Assembly (NCBI GenBank): GCA_035511075.1
Contig: DATKFW010000015.1
Coordinates: 124,001 to 188,000, forward strand
Origin: DATAUD01 sp035511075
GTDB lineage: Bacteria > Verrucomicrobiota > Verrucomicrobiia > Limisphaerales > Palsa-1400
Direction of reading: 5' to 3'
DNA: 64,000 nt
Translations under genes and position numbers: made by a program
The notes under the pieces: generated by a model
The model's input: only the letters and a program-made list of their open reading frames with translations
The model's database searches: none
Told to the model about the DNA's origin: nothing
In this document: piece after piece, positions 26,168-33,939 of the stretch
Layout: each line of letters starts with the position of its first letter
Numbering within the stretch: the first letter of the stretch is position 1

Positions 26168-26994
26168 AGCGATCGCGCCGCCGGATGCAGGACGCCGTCA
26201 TTGCGATGGGCATCATCGTGGTGCTGCTGGCGCTGTGGCGTTTGCGGGTGCGGCCGCGGCAGTTCGGCAGCGTTGGCGAGTGGGCCGCCAGCAATATTCT
26301 TGGGAGCGCCACTTTGAGCGTGTTGCCCGGCGCCGGCCAGGAGGGCGCGCCCGTGGGATCGCCCGTCGCGGCACCGGTGAACAGGCCGGCCTCGTCGTCC
26401 AGTGCGACGACCAACTCGTCGGCGCCGGGAAGCGGACCAGAGACCAATGCGGGCAGCACCAACGCGAACGTCACGTTGATCGCCGACAGCGATTCCATCG
26501 AAGCGCCGCCTTCCAGGAGGTCCAACGTGGTGGACGCGGCGACGATGGAACAGCGGCTGGGCGAAGTCGGCGCCAAGGGCGGGGACCTTCAGTTTTCGCT
26601 TTTTTGGAGAAATATCAACGACCTGGACCTTCACTGCATCGATCCCGCAAACGAGGAAATTTACTACCAGAACAAAGTCTCCATCCGCACTGGCGGCGAA
26701 CTGGATGTGGACCAGAACGCGCACCAGCCGTATAACAATTCGCCGGTGGAGAATATTTACTGGGCATTTGGCACGGCGCCCGCGGGTCTTTACCGAGTCT
26801 ACGTGGTTTTTTACGCCGAGCGGGTCGAGGGCGGGACTCCATTTACCGTTCGGACGGTGGTGCGTGGCAAAACCAATTATTTCTCCGCAATCATTTCCTT
26901 CACGGGTCAGAGGGAAAGAAACTGGATTTGCACGTTGAAATACGATCCGGCCAACCCGAACCCAACCAATCGTTATCTTTTTCTTCGACAATAA
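26164..26994 (+). CDS. Membrane-anchored DUF2135/YfaP-like protein
   Basis: Ninth and last operon gene, 276 aa, ATGA overlap with the vWA gene. A signal-anchor helix (AVIAMGIIVVLLALWRLRVR) precedes a Ser/Ala-rich linker. The C-terminal domain (about 130-276) reads LQFSLFWRNINDLDLHCIDP ... GGELDVDQN ... VENIYWAFGTAPAGLYRVYV. This is the DLDLHxxDP/ENIYW/GxYxVxV pattern of DUF2135 domains, which often accompany vWA proteins. A periplasmic location is expected. The gene is convergent with an esterase gene 11 bases away, so the operon ends here. Confidence 0.78.
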   Translation: MKRSRRRMQDAVIAMGIIVVLLALWRLRVRPRQFGSVGEWAASNILGSATLSVLPGAGQEGAPVGSPVAAPVNRPASSSSATTNSSAPGSGPETNAGSTNANVTLIADSDSIEAPPSRRSNVVDAATMEQRLGEVGAKGGDLQFSLFWRNINDLDLHCIDPANEEIYYQNKVSIRTGGELDVDQNAHQPYNNSPVENIYWAFGTAPAGLYRVYVVFYAERVEGGTPFTVRTVVRGKTNYFSAIISFTGQRERNWICTLKYDPANPNPTNRYLFLRQ

Positions 26995-27004
26995 TTCGCC
27001 CAGA

Positions 27005-28105
27005 CTAGCGGAAGAGCAGGGGGGTGAATGTCGCGAGGTTGCGACGCCAAACCCTCCAGCTATGCACGCCGGGAACTTCCGTCCACGTGTGCTGGATGCC
27101 CTCGGTGTCCAGCCAATGCACAAAATCCAGGTTCGGCTTGAGCAAACCGTCGTCTTTGCCGCAGGAAATCCAAAGCAGGCGCAGACTGTCATTCGCCTTG
27201 GCATTCAGATTGGGAAATGCGGCGGCATAGTTGGTGTCCACGCCGCCGGAGCTAAACGCGCCAATCCAGGCAAAACGATCCAGGTTATTTAATCCCACGG
27301 TGATCGATTCAGCGCCGCCCATGGACAACCCGGCAATGGCGCGCGATTTCCGGTCGGCCGAAATGCGGTATTCCTTCTCCACGCGGGGCAGGACCTCGTC
27401 CAGGAGCGAGGCGCGGAACTGGCGCGCGTTTCGTTGCGACAAGTCCGGATCGCGCGGTCGCCCAAAGCCGCGATGCAGAATCTCCAACGTGCCGTAACCC
27501 AGCGGCATTACCACAATCATCGGTTTGACTTCGCCCCGGGCGATCAAGTTGTCAAGTATTACATTGGCGCGCCCTACCGACCACCACGCCGTGGCGTCGT
27601 CGCTGAAGCCGTGCAGGAGATAGAGCGCGGGATAGCGTTTTCTCGATGTGGGATTGTAGCCTGGAGGGGTATAGACGAAATACGCGCGCTCGTCATTGGC
27701 GGCCGGGGAATGGTAAGTGTGGCGATGGATGACGCCGCGGGGAACATCGTTGATCTCCCAGGGGAGGGAGGCCGGGCCGGGAACATGGACCTCGCTCTCG
27801 GTGTTGAGAAGGTTGTATTTCATGAGCGGGTTGTTCGGGTCGATAACGCGCAGCCCGTCCACACTGAAGGAATACCCATAGTAATCAGGTTCCAACGGGG
27901 TCGTGGTGGCGGTCCAGACGCCCTGGTCGTCTTTCTGCATCGGGGAGTTCGGCAGACTTTCACACTGGAGTCGGACCTCCGTGGCGTTGGGCGCTTTGAC
28001 GCGAAACGTGACGGTTCCATCGGAATGAACTTCCGGCGAAACGATCGATTGGGAAAAAACAGGGGTCACCAGCGCGAACGCCAACGGCAAATGAAGTGCT
28101 TTCAT
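27005..28105 (-). CDS. Secreted esterase D family hydrolase with N-terminal CBM48/E-set domain
   Basis: 366-aa exported alpha/beta hydrolase, similar in layout to feruloyl esterase/XynZ-type enzymes. The signal peptide is MKALHLPLAFALVTPVFSQ from the ATG at 28105. Residues 20-110 form an E-set/CBM48-like domain (VTFRVKAPNATEVRLQCESL, DYYGYSFSVDGLRVIDPNNP). The catalytic domain has YPALYLLHGFSDDATAWWSV (oxyanion region), the nucleophile elbow GLSMGG, an acid in WISCGKDDGL, and a C-terminal histidine in TEVPGVHSWRVWRR. Likely deacetylates or removes feruloyl groups from plant polysaccharide; substrate not determinable. Ends facing the GTPase operon. Confidence 0.88.
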   Translation of the reverse strand: MKALHLPLAFALVTPVFSQSIVSPEVHSDGTVTFRVKAPNATEVRLQCESLPNSPMQKDDQGVWTATTTPLEPDYYGYSFSVDGLRVIDPNNPLMKYNLLNTESEVHVPGPASLPWEINDVPRGVIHRHTYHSPAANDERAYFVYTPPGYNPTSRKRYPALYLLHGFSDDATAWWSVGRANVILDNLIARGEVKPMIVVMPLGYGTLEILHRGFGRPRDPDLSQRNARQFRASLLDEVLPRVEKEYRISADRKSRAIAGLSMGGAESITVGLNNLDRFAWIGAFSSGGVDTNYAAAFPNLNAKANDSLRLLWISCGKDDGLLKPNLDFVHWLDTEGIQHTWTEVPGVHSWRVWRRNLATFTPLLFR

Positions 28106-28137
28106 GCCCGGACAATACCGCCAACGTCCCCCGGCGC

Positions 28138-28710
28138 TCAATGCAAAATCGGCGCCGGGCTTCCCTGACGAATCAACTGGGCGTCCAGGTCCAGGTAAAA
28201 ATCGAGGCGCCGGTCCGTTTCGGCGTCATCCACGGCGCGGGCCATGAGGATATAGGCGGCGTAATGATTGCCCTCGGACTCGATCAGGCCGTTGTAAAAG
28301 GCCGACAACTCAGGGTCGATGACGGCCAGGGCGCGGCCCAGCACCTGGAACTTTTCGCAACTGCGCCCCTCGATCAACGCGCAACAGATGAGGTGATCGA
28401 TCGCCTGATGCCGCTGGCCATTGCGAATGCCGCGCATCAAACCGGCAATCCACGGGCTTGGGTGCGGTTGGGCAAAGGGAATGGCGCGTTTTTTCAGGAG
28501 ATTGAGCACCAATTGAAAATGCTGGAGTTCCTCGATGGCGATGGCGTTGAGTTCCTCGACCCTCCCAAAAAGGTTGCGATACTTTTCCAGCGTCAAGGCG
28601 GTGGTGGCGGCCTTGCGTTCCAGATGGGCGTGGTCCACCAGGACCGCCGGCAGGTGGCCCAGCACCTTGGGCAGCCAGTCGGCGGGAATTTTTTCACGAA
28701 ACAGCAGCAT
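28138..28710 (-). CDS. miaE: tRNA-(ms2io6A)-hydroxylase
   Basis: Di-iron, ferritin-like hydroxylase that converts ms2i6A37 to ms2io6A37 in tRNAs reading UNN codons. Iron-ligand motifs are visible: DHAHLERKAA, EELQHFQLVL (ExxH), LICCALIEGRSCEKF and ESEGNHYAAYI (ExxxH region). At 190 aa the length matches the family. Starts at the ATG at 28710. It lies 33 bases upstream of the esterase gene on the same strand. MiaE acts on the product of MiaA and MiaB, whose genes are not in this window. Confidence 0.92.
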   Translation of the reverse strand: MLLFREKIPADWLPKVLGHLPAVLVDHAHLERKAATTALTLEKYRNLFGRVEELNAIAIEELQHFQLVLNLLKKRAIPFAQPHPSPWIAGLMRGIRNGQRHQAIDHLICCALIEGRSCEKFQVLGRALAVIDPELSAFYNGLIESEGNHYAAYILMARAVDDAETDRRLDFYLDLDAQLIRQGSPAPILH

Positions 28711-28784
28711 GATTTAATTTGCCAGCGCGGGCCGTTGGGTGAAATTTGAAACCGGCATCGGATCAATTCAATCGAAATCGATTT

Positions 28785-29114
28785 ATGTTTGAGTACACGG
28801 CCCTCGCGCAGGACAAGAAATGGAAGCCGGGACCTTATCCCGGGGTGGAATTGCTCGTCCTTCACACCAATGAGGAATCGGGCGGCGTGACCGTCCTGCG
28901 AAAATTTCATGCCGGCGCGACCATACCGGCGCACATCCATCCGCAGGCCAACGAATTTGCCTACGTGCTTTCCGGCCAATGGGAGGAAGAGGGGGTGTTG
29001 TACACGACCGGGTCCTTTTTTTTCGCTCCGCGCGGCGAAATTCACGGCCCGCATACGGCCCGCACTGAGGTAATCAGCCTGACGATGTTCGACGGACCGT
29101 TAACAGTCGTTTGA
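28785..29114 (+). CDS. ChrR-type cupin protein
   Basis: 109-aa single cupin. Motif 1 is GATIPAHIHPQANEFAYVLS and motif 2 is YTTGSFFFAPRGEIHGPHTA, giving the metal-binding histidines and glutamate (H-x-H-xn-E, then H). It resembles the C-terminal cupin of ChrR-type anti-sigma factors, but without the zinc N-terminal domain. I start at the ATG at 28785 (MFEYTALAQDKKW) rather than the TTG at 28746. Divergent from miaE across a 74-base gap; cutA begins 1 base after its stop, so the two are coupled. Confidence 0.85.
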   Translation: MFEYTALAQDKKWKPGPYPGVELLVLHTNEESGGVTVLRKFHAGATIPAHIHPQANEFAYVLSGQWEEEGVLYTTGSFFFAPRGEIHGPHTARTEVISLTMFDGPLTVV

Positions 29115-29115
29115 A

Positions 29116-29469
29116 ATGAAAGAGGCCGGTCAATTCCGCGTTGTGTTCGTCACCGCGCCGAATTTGAAGGTGGCGCGCCAACTGGCGCAACGCGCGCTAA
29201 CCCGCCGGCTGGCGGCGTGCGCCAGCCTGATTCCCCGGATCGAATCCCATTATTGGTGGAAGGGCAAGCTGGAGAAGAGCGCGGAAGTGCTGATTGTTTT
29301 CAAGACCCGCGCGCGACAGCTTGAAAAGCTGGAAAAACTGATGCTGGAACTTCATCCCTACGACACGCCCGAGTTCGTGGCGCTCAAATTAAGCGGCGGA
29401 AACGGGCGTTACCTGGATTGGCTGGCTCGCGAGACCGAAAACGCGCCGCAGAGGGTGTCTGGAGACTGA
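29116..29469 (+). CDS. cutA: CutA divalent-cation tolerance protein
   Basis: Small trimeric CutA1 family protein, 117 aa, linked to copper/divalent cation tolerance. The signature is present: VVFVTAPNLKVARQLAQRAL, LAACASLIPRIESHYWWKGK, SAEVLIVFKTRARQLEKLEK and LHPYDTPEFVALKLSGGN. Length and motif order are canonical. It follows the cupin gene by one base. The exact role of CutA remains debated in the family. Confidence 0.95.
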   Translation: MKEAGQFRVVFVTAPNLKVARQLAQRALTRRLAACASLIPRIESHYWWKGKLEKSAEVLIVFKTRARQLEKLEKLMLELHPYDTPEFVALKLSGGNGRYLDWLARETENAPQRVSGD

Positions 29470-29479
29470 AAATTACTTT

Positions 29480-30082
29480 ATGCGCACCGATGAGCGGGAA
29501 GGCGGCGACGCGCCGGGCGTCCGCGGGCTGGCACCAGATCGCCCGCTGTCCGCCCTACTTTCACAGGCCCTGGTCGCGTTCACGATCGAGTTCGATAACG
29601 AGTTCGAACGGCGGATGGGCGAGTCGGGTTACCCCGGCGCCCGGTTGTCATTGGTGGTGTGGTCAAATACGATGCGGTTTCTTGCCGGCGGCGGTGTCTC
29701 GGTCCGCGAGCTGGCGCTCAGGGCCTTTGCTCCACAAGAAGGGATGAGATTTGGGCTGGGTTGCCTGGAGAGGTGGGGATTCGTCACTCTGGAGCCGGAT
29801 CCAAACGACCACCGGCCAATCCTTGTTCGAGCACACTGGCTGAAGCGTCGCGACCTCCGCGACGGCTGGGGCAGCGGCCGCGGAATCCGCGCGGACTGGG
29901 TCGTTGGCCTCACTCGCAAGGGGCTGAAAGCGGCGGACATTTGGCCTCCGTTGTTCGGCGAGATCGAGCAACGCTGGCAGGCCCGTTTCGGCAATGACGA
30001 GATTGAACGCCTGCGGAACTCGTTGCGGGCCGTCGTCGGTTTCCAGGACGTCGAGTTGCCGCAGGGGCTGCCGCATAGTTGA
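29480..30082 (+). CDS. Winged-helix (MarR-like) protein, paralogue 1
   Basis: 200-aa protein of unrecognised family, with features of a winged-helix regulator. An N-terminal helix (LSALLSQALVAFTIEFDNEF) leads to a putative HTH (SNTMRFLAGGGVSVRELALR then GLGCLERWGFVTLEPDPN). A second-strand/wing region with basic residues follows (RADWVVGLTRKGLKAADIWP), then a C-terminal dimerisation-type helix (ERWQARFG-type, EIEQRWQARFGNDEIERLRN). It is the first of two tandem genes with the same layout (LLSQ-LAF--EFD, R-G-K-V/LTR-GLKA, IE-RW-A). It lies 10 bases after cutA and may share its transcript. Ligand unknown. Confidence 0.6.
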   Translation: MRTDEREGGDAPGVRGLAPDRPLSALLSQALVAFTIEFDNEFERRMGESGYPGARLSLVVWSNTMRFLAGGGVSVRELALRAFAPQEGMRFGLGCLERWGFVTLEPDPNDHRPILVRAHWLKRRDLRDGWGSGRGIRADWVVGLTRKGLKAADIWPPLFGEIEQRWQARFGNDEIERLRNSLRAVVGFQDVELPQGLPHS

Positions 30083-30085
30083 GAC

Positions 30086-30739
30086 GTGGCCGAGGTTGGG
30101 GCGTTCCCTGCGCCGGCCGCGGGAGGCGCTGCCCATATCCCATTGCCCACTTTGCTGTCGCAGTCCTTGCTGGCGTTCGCGAATGAGTTTGATCGGGATT
30201 CGCCGGCGCCTCTGGCATTGAGCGCCAATGTGCTACGGGTCCTGGGCGAAAAGCCAGTGCGGGTTGCGGACCTTCCGCGCTTGACGGGCGGATCTCCAGA
30301 GCAGAGCGCCCTTGGGTGGCGGCTTAAGCGCTACGTGGTGGTCGAGCCCGATCCGTCTGCGCGCCGGGGCAAAGTGGTTCGCCTGACGCTGCCCGGTCTC
30401 AAGGCCCGCCAGAGGTACCGCCAGCTTGCAGGCAAGATCGAGAAGCGATGGGAGGCACAGGTTGGCAAGGGCGAAATCCGCAGTCTACGCGAGTCTTTGG
30501 AGGGATTATTCACAAAATGCCGCGGAAATCGGTTGCTGCTCCCGGAGGGCTTGGCGCCGCCGGCCGGCGTGGCACGGGCGGGCGACCAGGTGCCAGCGCT
30601 GGGGCGGCGCGACGTGGGGGCGGCTGCGCGAGAGCGAATGCGAGGTCTCGTCGCGCAAACTGAGGTTTTCGTGCGCGATCCGGCCAATACGCTGCCGCAC
30701 TATCCGTTGTGGGACATGAACCGGGGATTCGGGCCGTAG
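30086..30739 (+). CDS. Winged-helix (MarR-like) protein, paralogue 2
   Basis: 217-aa protein with a GTG start at 30086, 3 bases after paralogue 1. The shared architecture includes LPTLLSQSLLAFANEFDRDS, the HTH SANVLRVLGEKPVRVADLPR, the wing VVEPDPSARRGKVVRLTLPG and the terminal helix KIEKRWEAQVGKGEIRSLRE. It carries an additional 75-residue tail (GLAPPAGVARAGDQVPALGR to LPHYPLWDMNRGFGP) that the first copy lacks. Tandem duplication followed by divergence is likely. The two may form a heterodimer. Confidence 0.58.
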   Translation: MAEVGAFPAPAAGGAAHIPLPTLLSQSLLAFANEFDRDSPAPLALSANVLRVLGEKPVRVADLPRLTGGSPEQSALGWRLKRYVVVEPDPSARRGKVVRLTLPGLKARQRYRQLAGKIEKRWEAQVGKGEIRSLRESLEGLFTKCRGNRLLLPEGLAPPAGVARAGDQVPALGRRDVGAAARERMRGLVAQTEVFVRDPANTLPHYPLWDMNRGFGP

Positions 30740-30842
30740 CCGCTACGGTGCGGTTAACGCATCGGAATTTGACAGGATGAACGGGATTTACAGGATGGGA
30801 ATAGAACCGGATATGCGTGAGCCGCGCGGAACAGGTCCACTC

Positions 30843-31271
30843 TCAGTGATGGCAGCCGCAGCCCTCGCCGCATGAACCGCCCTTAAGGTCTTCGTCGGCC
30901 GGAAGCCGTCCCAGTTCGAATGTCTTATTGATGACCGTGTGGACGCCTTCCTGCATTTCGTGCATTTCCTCCTGCGCATCGATGAAGGCTTTGGCGACCG
31001 GATTGCCCAGCAGGGCATCGCGCTCCGACTCGAAAGCGGCGATTTCGCGGCCATCCAGAGGGAGGCCCTGGTGCTGCTTCTCGTGCAGCGACCGGCCTTT
31101 TTCGGTCAGACTTTGATATTGTTGCTGCGCCTTGGGGTCGGCCATAAAGGAATCCACGCGCTGGCGGATGCTTTGGAATTGAGGTTGCTGGACGATAATC
31201 TCGCAAAGCTCCAGAGTTTTCTGTCGCACCGCGTCTTCGATTTGAGCAATTGTCTGCATGGCTGCAAACAT
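30843..31271 (-). CDS. YlbF/YmcA-family protein with Cys/His tail
   Basis: About 142 aa, helical, matching the Com_YlbF (DUF964) family: IAQIEDAVRQKTLELCEIIV, FQSIRQRVDSFMADPKAQQQ and NPVAKAFIDAQEEMHEMQEG. In Bacillus, YlbF and YmcA act with YaaT in a complex that affects RNase Y-dependent mRNA processing. The tail GGSCGEGCGCHH adds three cysteines and two histidines, not part of the standard domain, suggesting metal or Fe-S binding. I start at the ATG at 31271; ATG at 31259 or TTG at 31295 are possible, and none has a clear ribosome-binding site. Confidence 0.75.
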   Translation of the reverse strand: MFAAMQTIAQIEDAVRQKTLELCEIIVQQPQFQSIRQRVDSFMADPKAQQQYQSLTEKGRSLHEKQHQGLPLDGREIAAFESERDALLGNPVAKAFIDAQEEMHEMQEGVHTVINKTFELGRLPADEDLKGGSCGEGCGCHH

Positions 31272-31591
31272 GCGTCCATTCTTGCCGGAGTGCAAGAAAA
31301 TCGTGTTTAAGCGGCGTGCCTGCTCTACTGGGGTGGTAATTCGACGGCATGCGCCACGACGTTAAGCATTTCAGCGGCGAGCGCGAAAAGCAGACTATGA
31401 GTGACGTGCCAGCCCACACCTGGTTCTTTCCGGTCCGTGATGAAATCGGACTTAACCACGGATCACAGAAGACACGGTTCAAGACGGAAATGGAGGGACG
31501 GCAATTGCCAAGGCGGGGAATTGGACACGAGTATTGACATTCCGGGGGCAAATCACTTAGTTGTGCGGCTGCCTTGACTGGTCTTGCCTCA
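31272..31591. other. Divergent intergenic region
   Basis: About 320 bases with no convincing gene. A 62-codon open frame (31349-31537) has no family features. The stretch contains TTAACCACGGATCACAGAAG-type sequence (near 31453), which resembles a short intergenic repeat seen in many bacterial genomes. Promoters for the YlbF and SulP genes are expected here. Confidence 0.45.
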
Positions 31592-33259
31592 ATGTTGTCG
31601 CGATTTTTTCCCGGGATTTCGCTTTTTCGCGGGTATCGACGCCGATGGCTGGCGGGGGACATTGTGGCCGGCGTTAGCGGTTGCGTGGTAATGGTGCCTT
31701 CGGTGATCGCCTATGCACGCTTGATGGGTATTCCGCCCCACATCGGCCTCTTTGCCGCGCTGGTGCCGCTTTTGGTTTATCCGCTCTTTTGCAGTTCGCC
31801 GCAAGTCATTGTCGGACCGGACATTGCCATTTGCCTGCTTATCGTCAACGCGGTCGGGCCGCTGGCTGGAGATAATGGGCTTCGCGCGGCGGAACTGGCG
31901 TCAGTGCTGGCGGTGATGAGCGGGCTGCTGCTGTTGCTGGCGAGCCGTGCCAAACTTGGCAAAGTGGCCGATTATCTCTCCAAACCAGTGTTGGTGGGCT
32001 ACATGACAGGAGCGGCGCTGATCCTGATGGGCTCGCAATTGGGCGCGTTTCTGGGCGTCCCGCTCACGCACAATGATTTCTTTCCGCGCATCGTCGAGGC
32101 GGCCGGGAAAATGAATCAAGCGCGCCCGCCGACGGTGATCCTGGGTCTGGTATTGCTGGTTCTGCTCTTGGGATTGCGCCGGTTTGCGCCGAAAGTTCCC
32201 GCGGCGTTGGTGGCGTGCGTATTGGCGATCGCGGCGGCGGATTGGTTGCACCTTGGGGAACATGGCGTCGCGTTGGTGGGCCGGTTTCCGGGCGGATTGC
32301 CGCGCCTGACCATTCCGACGTTCGACTGGCGCGATCTTCGTGAGCTGCTGCCGGCGGCAATCGGCATTTCGTTTCTCGCCTATACGGAGGGCGTGTTGCT
32401 GGCGCGCGCGTTTGCAGCCGCCAACGGATACGAGGTGGCCCCAAATCAGGAACTGACCGCTTTGGGAGCGGCCAATCTGTGCAACGGTTTCTTTCAAGGG
32501 TTTGCGGTGACGGGCAGCCAGGCCCGCACGATCGTCAATGACTCAGCCGGCGGAAAAACGCAACTGGCCAGCCTGGTAATGGGGGTCTGCACAGCGCTCT
32601 TTCTCTTATTCCTGACGCCGGTGCTCGCGGCGCTGCCATTGGTCGCGCTGGGGGCGATTCTTATTTACGGAGGCTGGAGATTGGTGGAATTCGACGCCAT
32701 GAAGCGGATCTACCGTTATTATCCGGCCTCGGCAGGAGTCGCGGCGTTGACGACTCTTGGGGTGCTTGCGGCCGGAGTCGTGACGGGGATTCTCCTGGGC
32801 GTGGTGCTTTCGCTGCTGGGCTTGATCACGCGAATTTCGCATCCACCCGACGCGGTATTGCAGGAAATCCCCGGACATGGATTTCACGACGTAGGGCAGA
32901 ACAACGGAATGACGGAGCCCGGATTGGTCGCGTACCGATTCTACGCGCCGTTGCTCTTTTCCAACTGCGGCTACTTCGTCGAGCGAGTGCGAAAATTGAT
33001 CGCGTCCAGCCCGGAGCCGGTGCGGTGGTTTCTGGTGGATGCGCAGGCGATCACAGATATCGATGTGACGGCGGTCGAGGCAGTTCACGCATTGCGAACC
33101 GAACTGAAGGGGAAGGGAATCGAGATGAAATTTGCCCACGCCAATCCGCCATTGCGCGAACTGCTCAAGCGCACGGGGCTGACGCGGGAAATCGGCGAGG
33201 AAAGCTTCTTCGGGTCCGTGCATGAATGCGCGGCGGCGTTTGCGGCGGTGAAATTTTAG
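31592..33259 (+). CDS. SulP-family anion transporter with STAS domain
   Basis: 555-aa inner-membrane transporter of the SulP/SLC26 family for sulfate, bicarbonate or related anions. It has about 12 hydrophobic helices (MVPSVIAYARLMGIPPHIGL, FAALVPLLVYPLFCSSPQVI, GAALILMGSQLGAFLGVPLT, FVAVTGSQARTIVNDSAGGK-type core near 310). A C-terminal STAS domain spans about 435-550 (VRWFLVDAQAITDIDVTAVE). The family core motif before helix 3 (IGPDIAI as VGPDIAICLLIVN) is present. I use the ATG at 31592 rather than the TTG at 31574. A flavin reductase gene follows 16 bases later. The exact substrate is unknown. Confidence 0.9.
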   Translation: MLSRFFPGISLFRGYRRRWLAGDIVAGVSGCVVMVPSVIAYARLMGIPPHIGLFAALVPLLVYPLFCSSPQVIVGPDIAICLLIVNAVGPLAGDNGLRAAELASVLAVMSGLLLLLASRAKLGKVADYLSKPVLVGYMTGAALILMGSQLGAFLGVPLTHNDFFPRIVEAAGKMNQARPPTVILGLVLLVLLLGLRRFAPKVPAALVACVLAIAAADWLHLGEHGVALVGRFPGGLPRLTIPTFDWRDLRELLPAAIGISFLAYTEGVLLARAFAAANGYEVAPNQELTALGAANLCNGFFQGFAVTGSQARTIVNDSAGGKTQLASLVMGVCTALFLLFLTPVLAALPLVALGAILIYGGWRLVEFDAMKRIYRYYPASAGVAALTTLGVLAAGVVTGILLGVVLSLLGLITRISHPPDAVLQEIPGHGFHDVGQNNGMTEPGLVAYRFYAPLLFSNCGYFVERVRKLIASSPEPVRWFLVDAQAITDIDVTAVEAVHALRTELKGKGIEMKFAHANPPLRELLKRTGLTREIGEESFFGSVHECAAAFAAVKF

Positions 33260-33275
33260 GATTGCGCGGCGGGCC

Positions 33276-33911
33276 GTGTGGATTGAACTTTCAAGAGTGA
33301 GCAGCGCCAAACATTCGCTTCACGTCCTGGCCGTTGCGGGAAGTTTGAATCGCGACTCCGTCACGCGCGTGGTGGTGGGAGAAGCGGCGCGACAGTTGGC
33401 CCAACGGGGATGCGAGGTGGACGTGCTGGATTTTCAAAAGGAGCCTTTGCCGCTGTATAATCCCAACACGGCCCACGAAGAGCCGTCGTTTCCGGCGCTG
33501 AAGCGGCGGGTGGACCGGGCGGACGTTCTTCTGCTGGGGACGCCGGACTATCACGGCGGCATCAGCAGCGTGATGAAAAGTTTCCTGGACCATTTCTGGC
33601 ATGAATTTGCTGGCAAACTCTTCGCGACAATCGTATCGTCGCACGAGAAGGGGCTTACCGTCACGGACCAGCTTCGGACGGTGGCGCGGCAATGTTATGC
33701 GTGGTCGCTGCCGTACGGCGTCTCCTTTACGGGGGATCAAGATGTTGACAATGGAAAAATCACCAGCCCGTCGCTCAACGGGCGGCTGGAAATGATGTGC
33801 CGGGACATCGCGGTCTACGGCAGATTGCTGGCCGGGCAGCGTCGGGCGGACCTTGCTTCGACGGATCCCGGGTTTATGGAAAGACTGCGCGAAATGAACC
33901 GCGTCGATTGA
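33276..33911 (+). CDS. NADPH-dependent FMN reductase family protein
   Basis: 211-aa flavodoxin-fold oxidoreductase starting at a GTG (33276). The FMN phosphate loop is VLAVAGSLNRDSVTR; the second signature is LLLGTPDYHGGISSVMKSFL followed by DHF, which matches the NADPH-dependent FMN/quinone reductase family (SsuE/ArsH-like). It follows the SulP gene by 16 bases and may be cotranscribed, which would fit sulfur metabolism, but this is inference. Confidence 0.88.
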   Translation: MWIELSRVSSAKHSLHVLAVAGSLNRDSVTRVVVGEAARQLAQRGCEVDVLDFQKEPLPLYNPNTAHEEPSFPALKRRVDRADVLLLGTPDYHGGISSVMKSFLDHFWHEFAGKLFATIVSSHEKGLTVTDQLRTVARQCYAWSLPYGVSFTGDQDVDNGKITSPSLNGRLEMMCRDIAVYGRLLAGQRRADLASTDPGFMERLREMNRVD

Positions 33912-33939
33912 AGTGAATATCGGCGCTGGATAAGCGTCG

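Noticed and set aside
30770..30800. TTGACAGGAT...TTACAGGAT short repeats
   Set aside because: Resembles a widespread intergenic short repeat; too short and degenerate here to call an element.
31349..31537. 62-codon open frame
   Set aside because: No ribosome-binding site or family features; overlaps a common short intergenic repeat.
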